NCBI RefSeq assembly: GCF_900115365.1
Contig: NZ_FOWD01000025.1
Span: 1 to 60,045 of the forward strand
Source of the DNA: Anaerocolumna aminovalerica
Lineage (GTDB): Bacteria; Bacillota; Clostridia; Lachnospirales; Lachnospiraceae
DNA length: 60,045 nt
Direction: 5' to 3'
Made by a program: the position numbers and the translations under genes. Below the pieces are notes generated by a model. That model searched no databases and was not told the DNA's origin. It worked only from the letters and a program-made list of their open reading frames with translations. Numbering within the stretch: position 1 is the first letter of the stretch; each line of letters begins with the position of its first letter. Shown piece after piece: positions 1 through 8,805 of the stretch.

Positions 1-1
1 T

Positions 2-190
2 CTAAAATATAAATATGGGAACAGAAAATTTTGGTGTAGAGGATACTATGTTGACTCGGTTGGTAAGAACGCCAAAAAGATTCAAGAATATATCAGAAAT
101 CAATTAATGGATGATCAAGCATATGACCAACTGAGTCTCAAAGAATATATAAACCCGTTTACGGGTGAGTCAGTAATAAAAGGTAAATAA
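2..190 (+). CDS. tnpA: IS200/IS605-type transposase TnpA, C-terminal part (cut by window edge)
   Basis: The frame is open from the window edge to TAA at 188-190 and encodes 62 residues. The text RKFWCRGYYVDSVGKNAKKI followed by an EYI..QL stretch and a final KEYINPFTGE segment is the typical C-terminal end of the small Y1 (HUH) transposases of the IS200/IS605 group. These enzymes move single-stranded DNA by recognising hairpins at the element ends. The start and the HUH motif lie outside the window, so activity cannot be judged. Hairpins follow directly downstream (191-243 and 301-322), as expected for the right end of such an element. Confidence 0.8.
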   Translation, partial: LKYKYGNRKFWCRGYYVDSVGKNAKKIQEYIRNQLMDDQAYDQLSLKEYINPFTGESVIKGK

Positions 191-243
191 TAAAAGCCCT
201 TGTTAGGGCTAAACCAGAGAAAAAGGTGCGGTTAGGGCTTTTA
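191..243. repeat. Nested inverted repeats after tnpA
   Basis: TAAAAGCCCT (191-200) is complementary to AGGGCTTTTA (234-243), and AGCCCT (195-200) can also pair with AGGGCT (205-210). The outer pair may act as the tnpA terminator, because a short T-rich tail follows. The shared left arm means that only one of the two hairpins can form at a time. Confidence 0.55.
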
Positions 244-300
244 TTTTCGAAGGGCCTTTGAGGCCTATGCCGGTAATAGTCCCTTACAGGGACAGAACAA

Positions 301-322
301 ACCACCAGTTCTCACTGGTGGT
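301..322. repeat. Perfect hairpin, probable IS200/IS605 right-end structure
   Basis: ACCACCAGT (301-309) and ACTGGTGGT (314-322) form a perfect 9-bp stem around TCTC. A subterminal hairpin of this kind near the 3' end of tnpA is what IS200/IS605 transposases bind. The exact element end was not determined. I see nothing recognisable between 323 and 465. Confidence 0.5.
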
Positions 323-477
323 CATGATTATAGTGAACTTTTTAGCCTGGTTTATGTTAGTCGAAGGTATAACATGAGGATTTCAAAAATATGGTAAGGA
401 TAGCGGCTTCCGGGCCAATTGATAGGCTTTATATTAATATCCGCTTCCTAGTTTGATTTAAATATGGGAGGATGCAT

Positions 478-966
478 ATGATACGGCTTGCAAAATACGA
501 AGAACTAGATATAATCTTAAATATATACGCAATGGCCAGAAAGTATATGGCAGACAACGGCAATGCAACTCAATGGCGGGATTCTTATCCTAATCGTGAA
601 TTACTACGAAAGGATATTCAAAGTAAACAGTTATTTGTATATGTTGAAAATAATAAAATACATGGGGTTTTTGCCTTTATAATCGGGCCGGAAGTGACAT
701 ATTCGTATATGGAAAGTGGCTCATGGAAAAATGACGACCCTTACGGGACGATACACCGTGTTGCCAGCGATGGAGTAGTGAAGGGTGTGTTTAGCCGATG
801 CTTGGATTTCTGTAAACAAAGAATATCCAACTTGCGAATAGATACCCATAGTGATAACCATACAATGCAGCATTTGATAGAAAAAAACGGGTTTGAAAAA
901 TGCGGAATTATTTATGTTCAAGATGGAAGTCCTAGAATTGCGTATCAATATACCCATTCGTACTGA
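478..966 (+). CDS. GNAT family N-acetyltransferase
   Basis: This is a 162-residue protein of the GNAT fold, which transfers an acetyl group from acetyl-CoA to an amine. The N-terminal IRLAKYEELDIILNIYAMAR resembles the first strand and helix of the family. The C-terminal third (IDTHSDNHTMQHLIEKNGF, then a G-I-Y strand) matches the usual end, where the last helix precedes the paired strands. The start is taken at 478 because GGGAGG (466-471) then lies six bases upstream; the in-frame ATG at 472 would touch the ribosome binding site. It stands alone, ends at a strong terminator, and its substrate cannot be told from sequence. Confidence 0.8.
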   Translation: MIRLAKYEELDIILNIYAMARKYMADNGNATQWRDSYPNRELLRKDIQSKQLFVYVENNKIHGVFAFIIGPEVTYSYMESGSWKNDDPYGTIHRVASDGVVKGVFSRCLDFCKQRISNLRIDTHSDNHTMQHLIEKNGFEKCGIIYVQDGSPRIAYQYTHSY

Positions 967-991
967 TGAGATAAAGAAAAAGAACTTTGAA

Positions 992-1028
992 TACAATAAA
1001 AGCCACCTGTATGGTGGCTTTCATTGTA
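992..1028. terminator. Bidirectional rho-independent terminator
   Basis: AGCCACC (1001-1007) pairs with GGTGGCT (1013-1019) around TGTAT, extended by flanking AAA/TTT and TACAAT/ATTGTA. It lies between the convergent acetyltransferase and tetR genes and can serve both. Confidence 0.8.
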
Positions 1029-1066
1029 TCTAGCGGGAAAGTTTCATAAGTAGATTAACTGTTAAG

Positions 1067-1630
1067 TTATCTAATATGAATTGTCAGCTCATATATAGTT
1101 TCAGCCATTTCTTTTGCCGATTTTTTAAAACCATTTTTTAACCAATGCTGTATGAGGCCAACGCTTCCATTTACAGCGAATATAAAAGCATCTTCATTTA
1201 TCCCCAACCATATATTTGTCGGGGATGGAGGGGAAATACCACATTGCTGATATATTAGTGTAAATATTTCCTTTTGAAAATCAATATCTCCTTGCTCGCT
1301 CATTAAAACTTGCAGATGTTTGCTGTTTTCAACAAAGTATTCACAAATACCCTCCAGAACCTGCATTGTACCGGATTTATCCGTTATCTTTCCAAGAAGG
1401 GTGATAATAGCCTCCTTTAGCCATAAGAGTACTTCATCCTCGATTTTACGAAGAAGGTCATATTGGTCGGTATAATGAGCATAAAAGGTGGTTCGGTTAA
1501 CATCTGCCTTTTCGCATAACTCTTTAATCGTTATTTTTGAAATTGATTTCTCTTTCATCAGCTCAATCAAGCTGTCCTGCAATACCATTCGGGTATACTG
1601 TGTTCTTCTGCTCACTTTTAATTCTTTCAC
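1067..1630 (-). CDS. TetR/AcrR family transcriptional regulator
   Basis: This 187-residue protein has an N-terminal TetR-type DNA-binding domain. The helix-turn-helix is at residues 33-52 (ITIKELCEKADVNRTTFYAHY), followed by a helical ligand-binding and dimerisation region. The start is GTG at 1630, nine bases after AAGGAGG (1640-1646 on the plus strand). The gene is divergent from the ABC exporter genes at 1858-6475, and the space between holds a near-perfect palindrome, so it most likely represses the exporter and possibly itself. The ligand is unknown; exporters regulated this way often respond to a toxic compound, but that is family knowledge, not evidence from this sequence. Confidence 0.88.
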   Translation of the reverse strand: MKELKVSRRTQYTRMVLQDSLIELMKEKSISKITIKELCEKADVNRTTFYAHYTDQYDLLRKIEDEVLLWLKEAIITLLGKITDKSGTMQVLEGICEYFVENSKHLQVLMSEQGDIDFQKEIFTLIYQQCGISPPSPTNIWLGINEDAFIFAVNGSVGLIQHWLKNGFKKSAKEMAETIYELTIHIR

Positions 1631-1664
1631 AAAAATTGACCTCCTTACAGAATATTTCTTTTAT

Positions 1665-1683
1665 TGTTGTTTTTAAAACAACA
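1665..1683. promoter_or_regulatory. 19-bp palindrome, candidate TetR operator
   Basis: TGTTGTTTTTAAAACAACA is a perfect 9-bp inverted repeat around one base. It lies 35 bp upstream of the tetR start and is directly followed by a related imperfect repeat (AACAC at 1680-1684, GTGTT at 1692-1696, then TTGTTGT). Position, symmetry and length fit a TetR-family operator. Confidence 0.55.
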
Positions 1684-1811
1684 CTTACAAGGTGTTTTGT
1701 TGTGAATACATCGTTATATAAACATCTGACGGTTGCGAAGACAACATCGTGTATTTATAATAATCTTCAGGTAGGCATAAGTCAAGGGGCTGTATTTTTT
1801 TGCAGTTTTTT

Positions 1812-1829
1812 AGACAAATCATGTTGTCT
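1812..1829. promoter_or_regulatory. Inverted repeat just before the ABC exporter operon
   Basis: AGACAA (1812-1817) and TTGTCT (1824-1829) flank a 6-base spacer 29 bp before the exporter start. It contains the same TTGT core as the palindrome at 1665 and could be a second regulator site. No good -35/-10 pair was found here. Confidence 0.3.
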
Positions 1830-1857
1830 CCTAGTATAACTAAAAGGAGAGGATATA

Positions 1858-2559
1858 GTGGCATATATTGAATTCAATCACATTGTAAAGGAATACCCTT
1901 CTGATGGGGTGGCAATCCGTGCCCTGGATGACGCAAGTTTTTCAGTAGAAAAAGGCGAGTTGGCCGTTATTTTAGGTGCTTCCGGTGCAGGTAAGACCAC
2001 AGCACTGAATATATTGGGAGGTATGGATACTGTCACATCAGGAGATGTAATTGTAGATGGTGAATATATCTCCAAATATAGCCATAAGCAGTTGATAGGC
2101 TATCGTCGTATGGAGATTGGCTTTGTGTTCCAGTTCTATAACTTGGTACCGAATTTAACAGCGCTGGAAAACGTGGAACTGGCTGCCCAGATTTGCCAAA
2201 ACTCTCTAAGCCCATCCGAAACGCTGGACAAAGCAGGGCTTTCGGAACGTAAAAATAATTTTCCCGCCCAGCTTTCCGGTGGAGAACAACAGCGTGTATC
2301 TATTGCCCGTGCCATTGCCAAGAATCCCAAATTGCTTTTGTGTGATGAACCCACAGGAGCGTTGGATTACAATACCGGTAAACAGATTTTACAGCTTTTG
2401 CAGGATACTTGCCGCAGGGATAATATAACGGTGCTCATAATAACCCACAACTCAGCCATTGCACCTATGGCAGACAGGGTTATACACTTTAAAAGCGGTA
2501 AGGTAATTAAAACTGTACAAAATGAGCAGCCTACGCCTATTGCGCAGATTGAGTGGTGA
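1858..2559 (+). CDS. ABC transporter ATP-binding protein (MacB/LolD type)
   Basis: This 233-residue ATPase has all expected motifs: Walker A GASGAGKT (40-47), Q-loop Q92, signature LSGGEQQ (139-145), Walker B with CDE (162-164) and the H-loop ITH near 195. The [15 protein letters not shown] and DEPTGALD texts are characteristic of the MacB/LolD/FtsE-like group, which partners FtsX-type permeases and drives mechanotransmission rather than classical transport. The GTG start at 1858 follows AAGGAGAGG. The permease starts five bases after its stop, so the two are translated together. Confidence 0.93.
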   Translation: MAYIEFNHIVKEYPSDGVAIRALDDASFSVEKGELAVILGASGAGKTTALNILGGMDTVTSGDVIVDGEYISKYSHKQLIGYRRMEIGFVFQFYNLVPNLTALENVELAAQICQNSLSPSETLDKAGLSERKNNFPAQLSGGEQQRVSIARAIAKNPKLLLCDEPTGALDYNTGKQILQLLQDTCRRDNITVLIITHNSAIAPMADRVIHFKSGKVIKTVQNEQPTPIAQIEW

Positions 2560-2563
2560 TGGT

Positions 2564-5500
2564 ATGAGCAAAGCTTTTCATAAGGATATTTGGCGTTCCA
2601 TTAAAAAAGGCTGGAAACGCTTTTTATCCATTCTTATTATAACGGCGCTGGGAGTTGGAATGATGACAGGGTTGTACGCAGCCTGTCTGGATATGTATTA
2701 CTCGGCGGATAAATTTTTTGACAAACAAAACCTATTTGATATTCGAATCCTGTCCACGCTGGGGTTAACACAAGAAGATGTAGATGCTCTCAGGGGAGTG
2801 GACGAAGTGGAAGCTGTTGAAGGAGAATATAGTGAGACCGTTCACACCTATGTAAATGGCATGAACAAAAGCGCGGATATGACCGTGCTGAATGGTAAAG
2901 GTCTGAACATGCCACAATTACTGGCTGGTGCAATGCCAACTAAGGCAGGGGAAATGGCAGTTACCCAAAAATATTTGGATGAAAGCGGTAATTCAATTGG
3001 CGGCTCAGTTACCATAGAGGAAGACATTGAGAAAAGTGATAAGGAGGACACCAAAGATACGCTGAATGACAGGGATACTGATGCCAACCTGAATAAGGAA
3101 GGTGATTCTAATATGGATATGAATTTGGATATGGAGTTAGAAGAAGAAACAGAAGCTCCCACCTTCGCCAATACTACCTATACTATTACAGGTCTGGTAT
3201 TGGACCCCAAGGACATTCAGGGTAGTGACGGAAATGGAAGTATTTTTCGTTCAACCGCTACAGCCGATTATAGGTTTTTTGTTACTGAGGCAGACGTTAA
3301 CAGCGATATTTTTACCGCGGTCTATATTACATTGTCTGGAATGAAAGAGATGGACACTTATTCCCATGAATATGAAAACAAGGTACAATCCGTTATCAGT
3401 AATATTGAAAGCAGTGTAAAAGTACAACGGGAACAGGCACGTTACGACGCCGTCTTGATTGAAGCGAAAAGAAAAATCGCAGATGCCGAGAGCACCATGA
3501 ATGAGAAGTTTGCGGAGGCAGATAAGAAGTTTACCGATGCCTGGAGGGATATAGCCAAGGCCAGACAAGAGCTCACCGATGGCGAGGCCACCCTTGTTAA
3601 TGAGCAAAAAGATGGGGAGAAAAAGATTTCTAAAGCCCGCTTGAAGCTAGAGAATGCAAAAGGAGAGCTGGCGGAAGCCGAAGTGCAACTGTCAGAGGGT
3701 GAAGAACAGCTTAAGCAAGGCAAAGCAGAATTGATAGAAAGTGAAAAGAAGCTGTTAGATGGAGAAAAAGAACTGAAAGAGAATGAAAAGCAGTTGGCGG
3801 ATGGTGAAAAAAAACTCTTGGAAGGTGAAAAGAAGCTGGCAGAAGGTGAAAAACAGCTTGTGCAAGGTGAAGCCCAGTTGAAGGAAAAGGCTGAAAAAAT
3901 AGAAGAGGGTAAACAACAGTTGGAAGAAGAACGGAAAAGCGCGGAAGAACAATTTACCGCCGCCGAGGAACAGCTAAATAATGTCCAGAACCAGTTGGAC
4001 ACAGCCCGCGGGCAGCTAGAGCCAGGGATTGTGCAGCTCAAAAATGCTTTTGGGGATGCATGGCCCGCAAATGAATGGAACTCGCTGGTAAATGCTACTG
4101 CTGCTCTGGCGGCAGCCGGAGCTGATGACAGTGCTATTGCAGCAGGTACTATCACTGAAAGTACTACCCTTGTTAACGCCATTAGGCAAATAAAAGCACA
4201 GGATGCACAATTGGATGTTTTGCCTGAATCTGCTGTCATTCAGTTGGCATTGGGAATTGGTAAAGTAAACGGCAGCCAAAAGGCACTGGATGCTCAAAAA
4301 GACATCTTTGCAGAACAAAAGGCGGCTGCTTTGCAAAAACTGGCCGAAGGGGAAGCAGAGCTGGCAATTGGACAGACGAAGCTAGAGGAAGCGCGGAAAA
4401 CCATTGAATCCAAGAAGGCAGAATTGGAAGCTGGAAAAGCAAAACTGCCCAAGGAAAGGGCCAAACTGAAAGCCGGAAAAGCGGAACTGGCAAAAGGGTG
4501 GGCTGAATGGAAAGCTGGCAAGGCGGAACTGGCCGAAGGGTGGGCACAGTGGGAAGATGCAAGATTGAAATTGCTTGAAGGACGTACCCAGCTGAAAGAT
4601 GGAAAAGTTGAGACAGCTGATGGGGAAGCGAAACTAAAGGAAGAAGAGGCTGATGCTAAAGTAAAAATTGCGGATGCATGGGACCACATTGCCGAGGGGA
4701 AACAAGAACTGGCTGATGGGGAAGCGGAGCTAATGGAACAAGAACAGGAATATGCCAGTAAAAAGGAAGAGGCACAGCAAAAACTTGCTGATGGGTATGC
4801 TAAGCTGAACGACATTGATATGACAAGATGGTATATTCAAGACCGCACTGCCCTTGACAGTTATTTCAGCCTAAACCGGGATTTATCCTCCATCGAGGGT
4901 GTAGGAAAATTGTTTCCTGTTATATTTCTATTGGTGGCTGTTCTCATGAGCCTCACCACGATGACCCGGATGGTGGAAGAAGAGCGTGGTCTGATTGGCA
5001 CATATAAGGCTTTAGGATTTGGGAATGCAGAAATCTATGGAAAATATCTTCTGTTTGCTTTAATAGCCTGCGTGCTAGGGGGGATTTTGGGTGATATATT
5101 TGGTTTCATTTTCATGCCTCGTTTTGTATCGGTTATTTTAAAGGAGCTTTACAGCCTTCCACAGCTTTACTTGCGTTTCGATATCCTTTATGGGGTAGGT
5201 GGCGTCCTGTTGTTTATAGCTGCCATAGTAGGAGCAACCGTTCTTGCCTGCCGCAGCGAACTGACTCAAATGCCGGCAACCCTCTTGCGTCCCAAAGCAC
5301 CCCGCTCCGGAACCCGTGTATGGCTTGAGCGTATCCCAATTGTCTGGAATCGTCTGAAATTCCTGAATAAGGTTACCATCCGCAACCTGTTCCGGTATAA
5401 AAAACGCATGTTTATGACTATTGGTGGTATTATGGGTTGCACTGCCCTGATAATCTGCGGTTTTGCAATCAAAGATTCCGTAATGGAATTGGCGCCTAGC

Positions 5501-6475
5501 CAGTATGATTATATATATCAATACGATCTGATGGCTGTTTTTGATGAAAAAGAAAACGATAATTTGGTTCGGCAGTTGGCAAAGGACGTTAGTATCGACG
5601 ATTATCTGAATTTGCGTATTGAGAGCGTAAAGCTGCTCAATAAGGACGGAGAGTCGAGTTCCGTGCAGCTGATGGTAATTCCCAGTGGAAGTGTCATAGA
5701 GGACTATATTCGTATTGAGGATCTGGACGGAACCACAACTCATCTGGATGATGAGGGTATCTTTATTACACAAAATGCAGCCCGGATTCTCGGACTTAAA
5801 ATTGGTGACACTGTTTCTATGCAAAATATGGAGCTTGAGCAGCACGAAGCTGCCGTATCCGGTATTGTACGGAACTATTTGGGTAACAACGTATATATGA
5901 CACAAAAGTTATATGAATCGTTATTCGGCATGTATGTACCAAACGGCATGCTTGCACATCTGTCTGCTGCCTGCAGCGATCAGACAGCATATGCCGAAAC
6001 ACTGCTTGACAATGATTCTGTGCTTTCCACTGTCAGTATAGCCGCACTGCGGAAGGATTTCGGCTTTGATCTGATAAATGAGGTAGTTCTGCTGCTTATA
6101 GTTATGGCCGGAGGTCTCGCATTTGTGGTGCTGTTTACCTTGTCCAACACCAATATATCTGAACGTGTCAGGGAACTGGCCACTATCAAGGTGCTGGGAT
6201 TCTATGACAATGAGGTTTATCAATATGTTAATAAAGAGACATTGATTCTGACAGGGGTAGGTATCCTGATCGGTTTGCCGGTAGGCCGGGTCATAAGCGG
6301 TTTACTTACCACCGTTCTCAACATGCCTTCCATTCATTTTGCAGTGCATATAGAGCCTGTCAGCTATTTATTTTCAGCGGCGATTACGTTCCTCTTTGCC
6401 ATAATCGTTAACTGGATAACAAATCGCACCCTTAACCGTATTAACATGGTGGAAGCACTAAAAAGTGTGGAATAA
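2564..6475 (+). CDS. FtsX-like ABC permease with a giant periplasm-side coiled coil
   Basis: The protein is 1303 residues long. One membrane segment is near residues 20-42. A large external part follows, then three segments at about 779-895, one near 949 and three near 1172, 1225 and 1269. This gives two FtsX-type modules. Between about 292 and 759 lies a very long heptad-like region rich in repeated L..GE..L units (for example EKKLLEGEKKLAEGEKQL), interrupted once by an Ala-rich block. This architecture matches large MacB-like exporters of Firmicutes but gives no substrate. The start at 2564 was chosen because an earlier in-frame ATG (2522) lies inside the ATPase gene. It shares the TetR-controlled operon and ends at a terminator. 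Confidence 0.88.
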   Translation: MSKAFHKDIWRSIKKGWKRFLSILIITALGVGMMTGLYAACLDMYYSADKFFDKQNLFDIRILSTLGLTQEDVDALRGVDEVEAVEGEYSETVHTYVNGMNKSADMTVLNGKGLNMPQLLAGAMPTKAGEMAVTQKYLDESGNSIGGSVTIEEDIEKSDKEDTKDTLNDRDTDANLNKEGDSNMDMNLDMELEEETEAPTFANTTYTITGLVLDPKDIQGSDGNGSIFRSTATADYRFFVTEADVNSDIFTAVYITLSGMKEMDTYSHEYENKVQSVISNIESSVKVQREQARYDAVLIEAKRKIADAESTMNEKFAEADKKFTDAWRDIAKARQELTDGEATLVNEQKDGEKKISKARLKLENAKGELAEAEVQLSEGEEQLKQGKAELIESEKKLLDGEKELKENEKQLADGEKKLLEGEKKLAEGEKQLVQGEAQLKEKAEKIEEGKQQLEEERKSAEEQFTAAEEQLNNVQNQLDTARGQLEPGIVQLKNAFGDAWPANEWNSLVNATAALAAAGADDSAIAAGTITESTTLVNAIRQIKAQDAQLDVLPESAVIQLALGIGKVNGSQKALDAQKDIFAEQKAAALQKLAEGEAELAIGQTKLEEARKTIESKKAELEAGKAKLPKERAKLKAGKAELAKGWAEWKAGKAELAEGWAQWEDARLKLLEGRTQLKDGKVETADGEAKLKEEEADAKVKIADAWDHIAEGKQELADGEAELMEQEQEYASKKEEAQQKLADGYAKLNDIDMTRWYIQDRTALDSYFSLNRDLSSIEGVGKLFPVIFLLVAVLMSLTTMTRMVEEERGLIGTYKALGFGNAEIYGKYLLFALIACVLGGILGDIFGFIFMPRFVSVILKELYSLPQLYLRFDILYGVGGVLLFIAAIVGATVLACRSELTQMPATLLRPKAPRSGTRVWLERIPIVWNRLKFLNKVTIRNLFRYKKRMFMTIGGIMGCTALIICGFAIKDSVMELAPSQYDYIYQYDLMAVFDEKENDNLVRQLAKDVSIDDYLNLRIESVKLLNKDGESSSVQLMVIPSGSVIEDYIRIEDLDGTTTHLDDEGIFITQNAARILGLKIGDTVSMQNMELEQHEAAVSGIVRNYLGNNVYMTQKLYESLFGMYVPNGMLAHLSAACSDQTAYAETLLDNDSVLSTVSIAALRKDFGFDLINEVVLLLIVMAGGLAFVVLFTLSNTNISERVRELATIKVLGFYDNEVYQYVNKETLILTGVGILIGLPVGRVISGLLTTVLNMPSIHFAVHIEPVSYLFSAAITFLFAIIVNWITNRTLNRINMVEALKSVE

Positions 6476-6555
6476 TAAGCAGTTGAAATATCCCCCGGGC
6501 CAATTTTTTTATATAAAAAGCTATAGATGGAATGCCAGTTTTAAATATTTTACTG

Positions 6556-6590
6556 AAAAGCCCCCGTAAATATTGCGGAGGCTTTTTCTT
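6556..6590 (+). terminator. Rho-independent terminator after the ABC exporter
   Basis: AAAAGCCCCCG pairs with CGGAGGCTTTT with one mismatch around TAAATATTG, and CTTTTTCTTTTT follows. It closes the exporter operon. Confidence 0.85.
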
Positions 6591-6715
6591 TTTGATACAA
6601 TGCAATTAATTTGTAGGTGTTAGGTTAAAAAACAAGTTTTCAACTGCAGTTTGTGCTGATGCATCAAGTTTGCTGTGGTTATTAAGGCAACCAAAATGCC
6701 AGAATCGAGGTTAAT

Positions 6716-7786
6716 TTGGAGAAGGATATTTCAAAAATTGATAAAAATCTTAAAGTTTCTTCATCCTTTGATGAAAACGATATTCTATTCTTTGATGTTC
6801 GTAATGATCCATTTAAAATTTATGGATTATATAACTACAAGAAAGAAACAGTATTCAAACGTATGCCTGATGATATTGCCAAAGCTGCAAGTGAAGGTGT
6901 GGGTATTTTAAATTATAATACAACCGGCGGAAGAGTAAGGTTAAAAACAACCTCCCGATATATTGCTATAAAAGCAAAAATGCCATCGGTTACTGTTTTA
7001 CCTCATATGACTCTTGCAGGGACTTCCGGTTTTGATTTATATATTAATAATGATGGGAAAAGTACGTATTATAAAACATTTATGCCTCCGGTAGGAATGG
7101 AGGATGGATATGAATCTATCATATATTTTAATGATAACAGGGAGAGGGATTTGACTATAAATTTTCCTCTTTATAATGATGTTTCTGATTTGTATATAGG
7201 ATTGCAGGAGACCGCCATTCTAAAAAAGGGTGATAGCTATAAATATAAAAACCCTGTACTATATTATGGATCTTCCATAACCCAAGGTGGGTGTGCATCA
7301 AGACCGGGCAATAGCTACCAGGCGATAATATCAAGAATGCTTGATTGTGATTATATAAATTTTGGATTCTCCGGAAATGCAAAAGGAGAGGATGAAATTG
7401 TGGATTATATGTCTGAGCTGAATATGAGTGTGTTTGTATGCGATTATGACCATAATGCCCCAAGTGTTGAACATTTAATCCATACCCATGGAAGCATATA
7501 TAAAAGATTCAGAGAAAAGAATCCGGAATTACCAATTATTTTTATATCAAAACCTGACTTTAATCCATATGAGTTTTGCGATATACAAAGACGGAATGTG
7601 ATTTACTCCACATACATAAATGCCATAAATGAAGGAGACAAAAATGTATACTACATCGATGGGCAAAGTCTGTTTAAGGATGATGGCAGAGACAGCTGTA
7701 CGGTAGATGGCTGTCATCCAAATGATCTTGGATTTATGCGAATGGCAGAAACAATAGGGTATATAATTAAAAAAGTAATTAAGTAA
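6716..7786 (+). CDS. SGNH-hydrolase family esterase with GxDLY N-terminal domain
   Basis: This 356-residue protein has the layout of the two-part GxDLY / GDSL-like esterases. The N-terminal beta domain carries GFDLY (105-109). The SGNH domain begins with YYGSSITQGG; Ser187 is the likely nucleophile. The C-terminal DGCHPND motif supplies Asp331 and His334. Such enzymes remove acyl, often acetyl, groups from carbohydrates; the substrate here is not known. No signal peptide is visible, so it is probably cytoplasmic. The start is TTG at 6716: an in-frame stop at 6683 and no ATG or GTG in between leave little choice, and GAGG precedes it. It stands alone after the exporter terminator. Confidence 0.8.
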   Translation: MEKDISKIDKNLKVSSSFDENDILFFDVRNDPFKIYGLYNYKKETVFKRMPDDIAKAASEGVGILNYNTTGGRVRLKTTSRYIAIKAKMPSVTVLPHMTLAGTSGFDLYINNDGKSTYYKTFMPPVGMEDGYESIIYFNDNRERDLTINFPLYNDVSDLYIGLQETAILKKGDSYKYKNPVLYYGSSITQGGCASRPGNSYQAIISRMLDCDYINFGFSGNAKGEDEIVDYMSELNMSVFVCDYDHNAPSVEHLIHTHGSIYKRFREKNPELPIIFISKPDFNPYEFCDIQRRNVIYSTYINAINEGDKNVYYIDGQSLFKDDGRDSCTVDGCHPNDLGFMRMAETIGYIIKKVIK

Positions 7787-7913
7787 TAATAGTGATTTTG
7801 TATGCATTAGATAGATTTCATTAATACTGATCACAGTAAAATAACATATTATTATAAGAAAAAACTTTGGACTTTATATAAGTTGTTACCTGATACGTAA
7901 AGCAGTATCTATA

Positions 7914-7948
7914 ATAAAAAGGCAGAACCTGGTAACTGACTCTGCCTT
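7914..7948 (-). terminator. Rho-independent terminator for the minus-strand DUF6323 gene
   Basis: AAGGCAGA (7919-7926) pairs with TCTGCCTT (7941-7948). Read on the minus strand the stem is followed by TTTTTATTATAG, so it terminates the gene at 8035-8595. It has no T-tail on the plus strand. Confidence 0.7.
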
Positions 7949-8034
7949 AAGTAATTAATGTAAAATAATAGTTCAGATTCTTAGTTTACATAAAACTTAA
8001 AACATTTTAGTTGAAGAAACGGATTTATTGCCTC

Positions 8035-8595
8035 TTAATACATATCCTCTAGTCTCTGCTTATATACTTCATAATCCCATCTGGTTTCTTCTGATAGTTT
8101 ATCATATTCGTTTTCTACATCTCTCAATGTATATTCGTCTCTTAATCTGGATTGCATTTGGGATTGATAACCTGAACGAACAGCTTTTGCAAATCTTTCT
8201 AAACATGTGCTTTTTAAATACTCTAAATCCCCAAAGCAAATTTCTTCAAACTGTTTTTTCATAAAAGCAAGTAATTCATCATCAGTTAGTTCATCCTGTG
8301 TTTCATTTTTATATAAATAAAATATTTCCTGTAGTTCTGATAATGTACTTGCGTAGTTATCTTGATTAACATACTGGGAATCACAAAATAAATATATAAT
8401 TTTAGGTAAAATACCTTCGCCAAATTCAATCCGCTGGCTATCACTTAATGAATTCATTCGGCTTATGATCAATTCCTTAGCTTCTTCTTCTGACAATGCC
8501 AATCCGAATTGTTTTGTTTTATTATTACAATCTAATATTTTACCCACTTCTTGTTTTTGTTGTTCTGCAACCATCAGCTCAAATAAATTATCCAA
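8035..8595 (-). CDS. DUF6323 family protein
   Basis: This 186-residue, mostly helical, acidic protein has no signal peptide or membrane segment. The stretches QFGLALSEEEAKELI, RIEFGEGILPKIIYLFCDS and LQEIFYLYKNETQDELTDDE match what I remember of DUF6323, a family of Clostridia with unknown function. Family members are often found next to a DUF6179 gene; none is visible here. The start is TTG at 8595, seven bases after AGGAAGG. It is monocistronic with its own terminator. I assign no function. Confidence 0.65.
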   Translation of the reverse strand: MDNLFELMVAEQQKQEVGKILDCNNKTKQFGLALSEEEAKELIISRMNSLSDSQRIEFGEGILPKIIYLFCDSQYVNQDNYASTLSELQEIFYLYKNETQDELTDDELLAFMKKQFEEICFGDLEYLKSTCLERFAKAVRSGYQSQMQSRLRDEYTLRDVENEYDKLSEETRWDYEVYKQRLEDMY

Positions 8596-8805
8596 ATATT
8601 CACCTTCCTATAAAATACAAAGAGTATTATTATTTCATTATTGTTGTTAAAGACCAGCTGTTAATCCGCTGTTAAAATATATTAATCATTCCCATTGTTT
8701 TTATAAATATCCCAAGCAGATTCACTCTCCTTTATTTAAAGAATTGGCTCTTATTTTACAATTTTATCAATTTTATTACAAGTCTGTTACTTAATTGAAT
8801 TTTAT

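Noticed and set aside
3442-4239. 265-codon open frame opposite the ABC permease
   Set aside because: It is the complement of the repetitive coiled-coil codons, Ser/Ala/Phe-rich, with no ribosome binding site.
4294-4815. 173-codon open frame opposite the ABC permease
   Set aside because: This has the same cause: it is a shadow of the Lys/Glu/Ala-rich repeats on the other strand.
6675-6911. Alternative gene start in another frame before the SGNH esterase
   Set aside because: The 78-codon frame has no family match and overlaps the esterase; the esterase frame itself is complete from the TTG at 6716.
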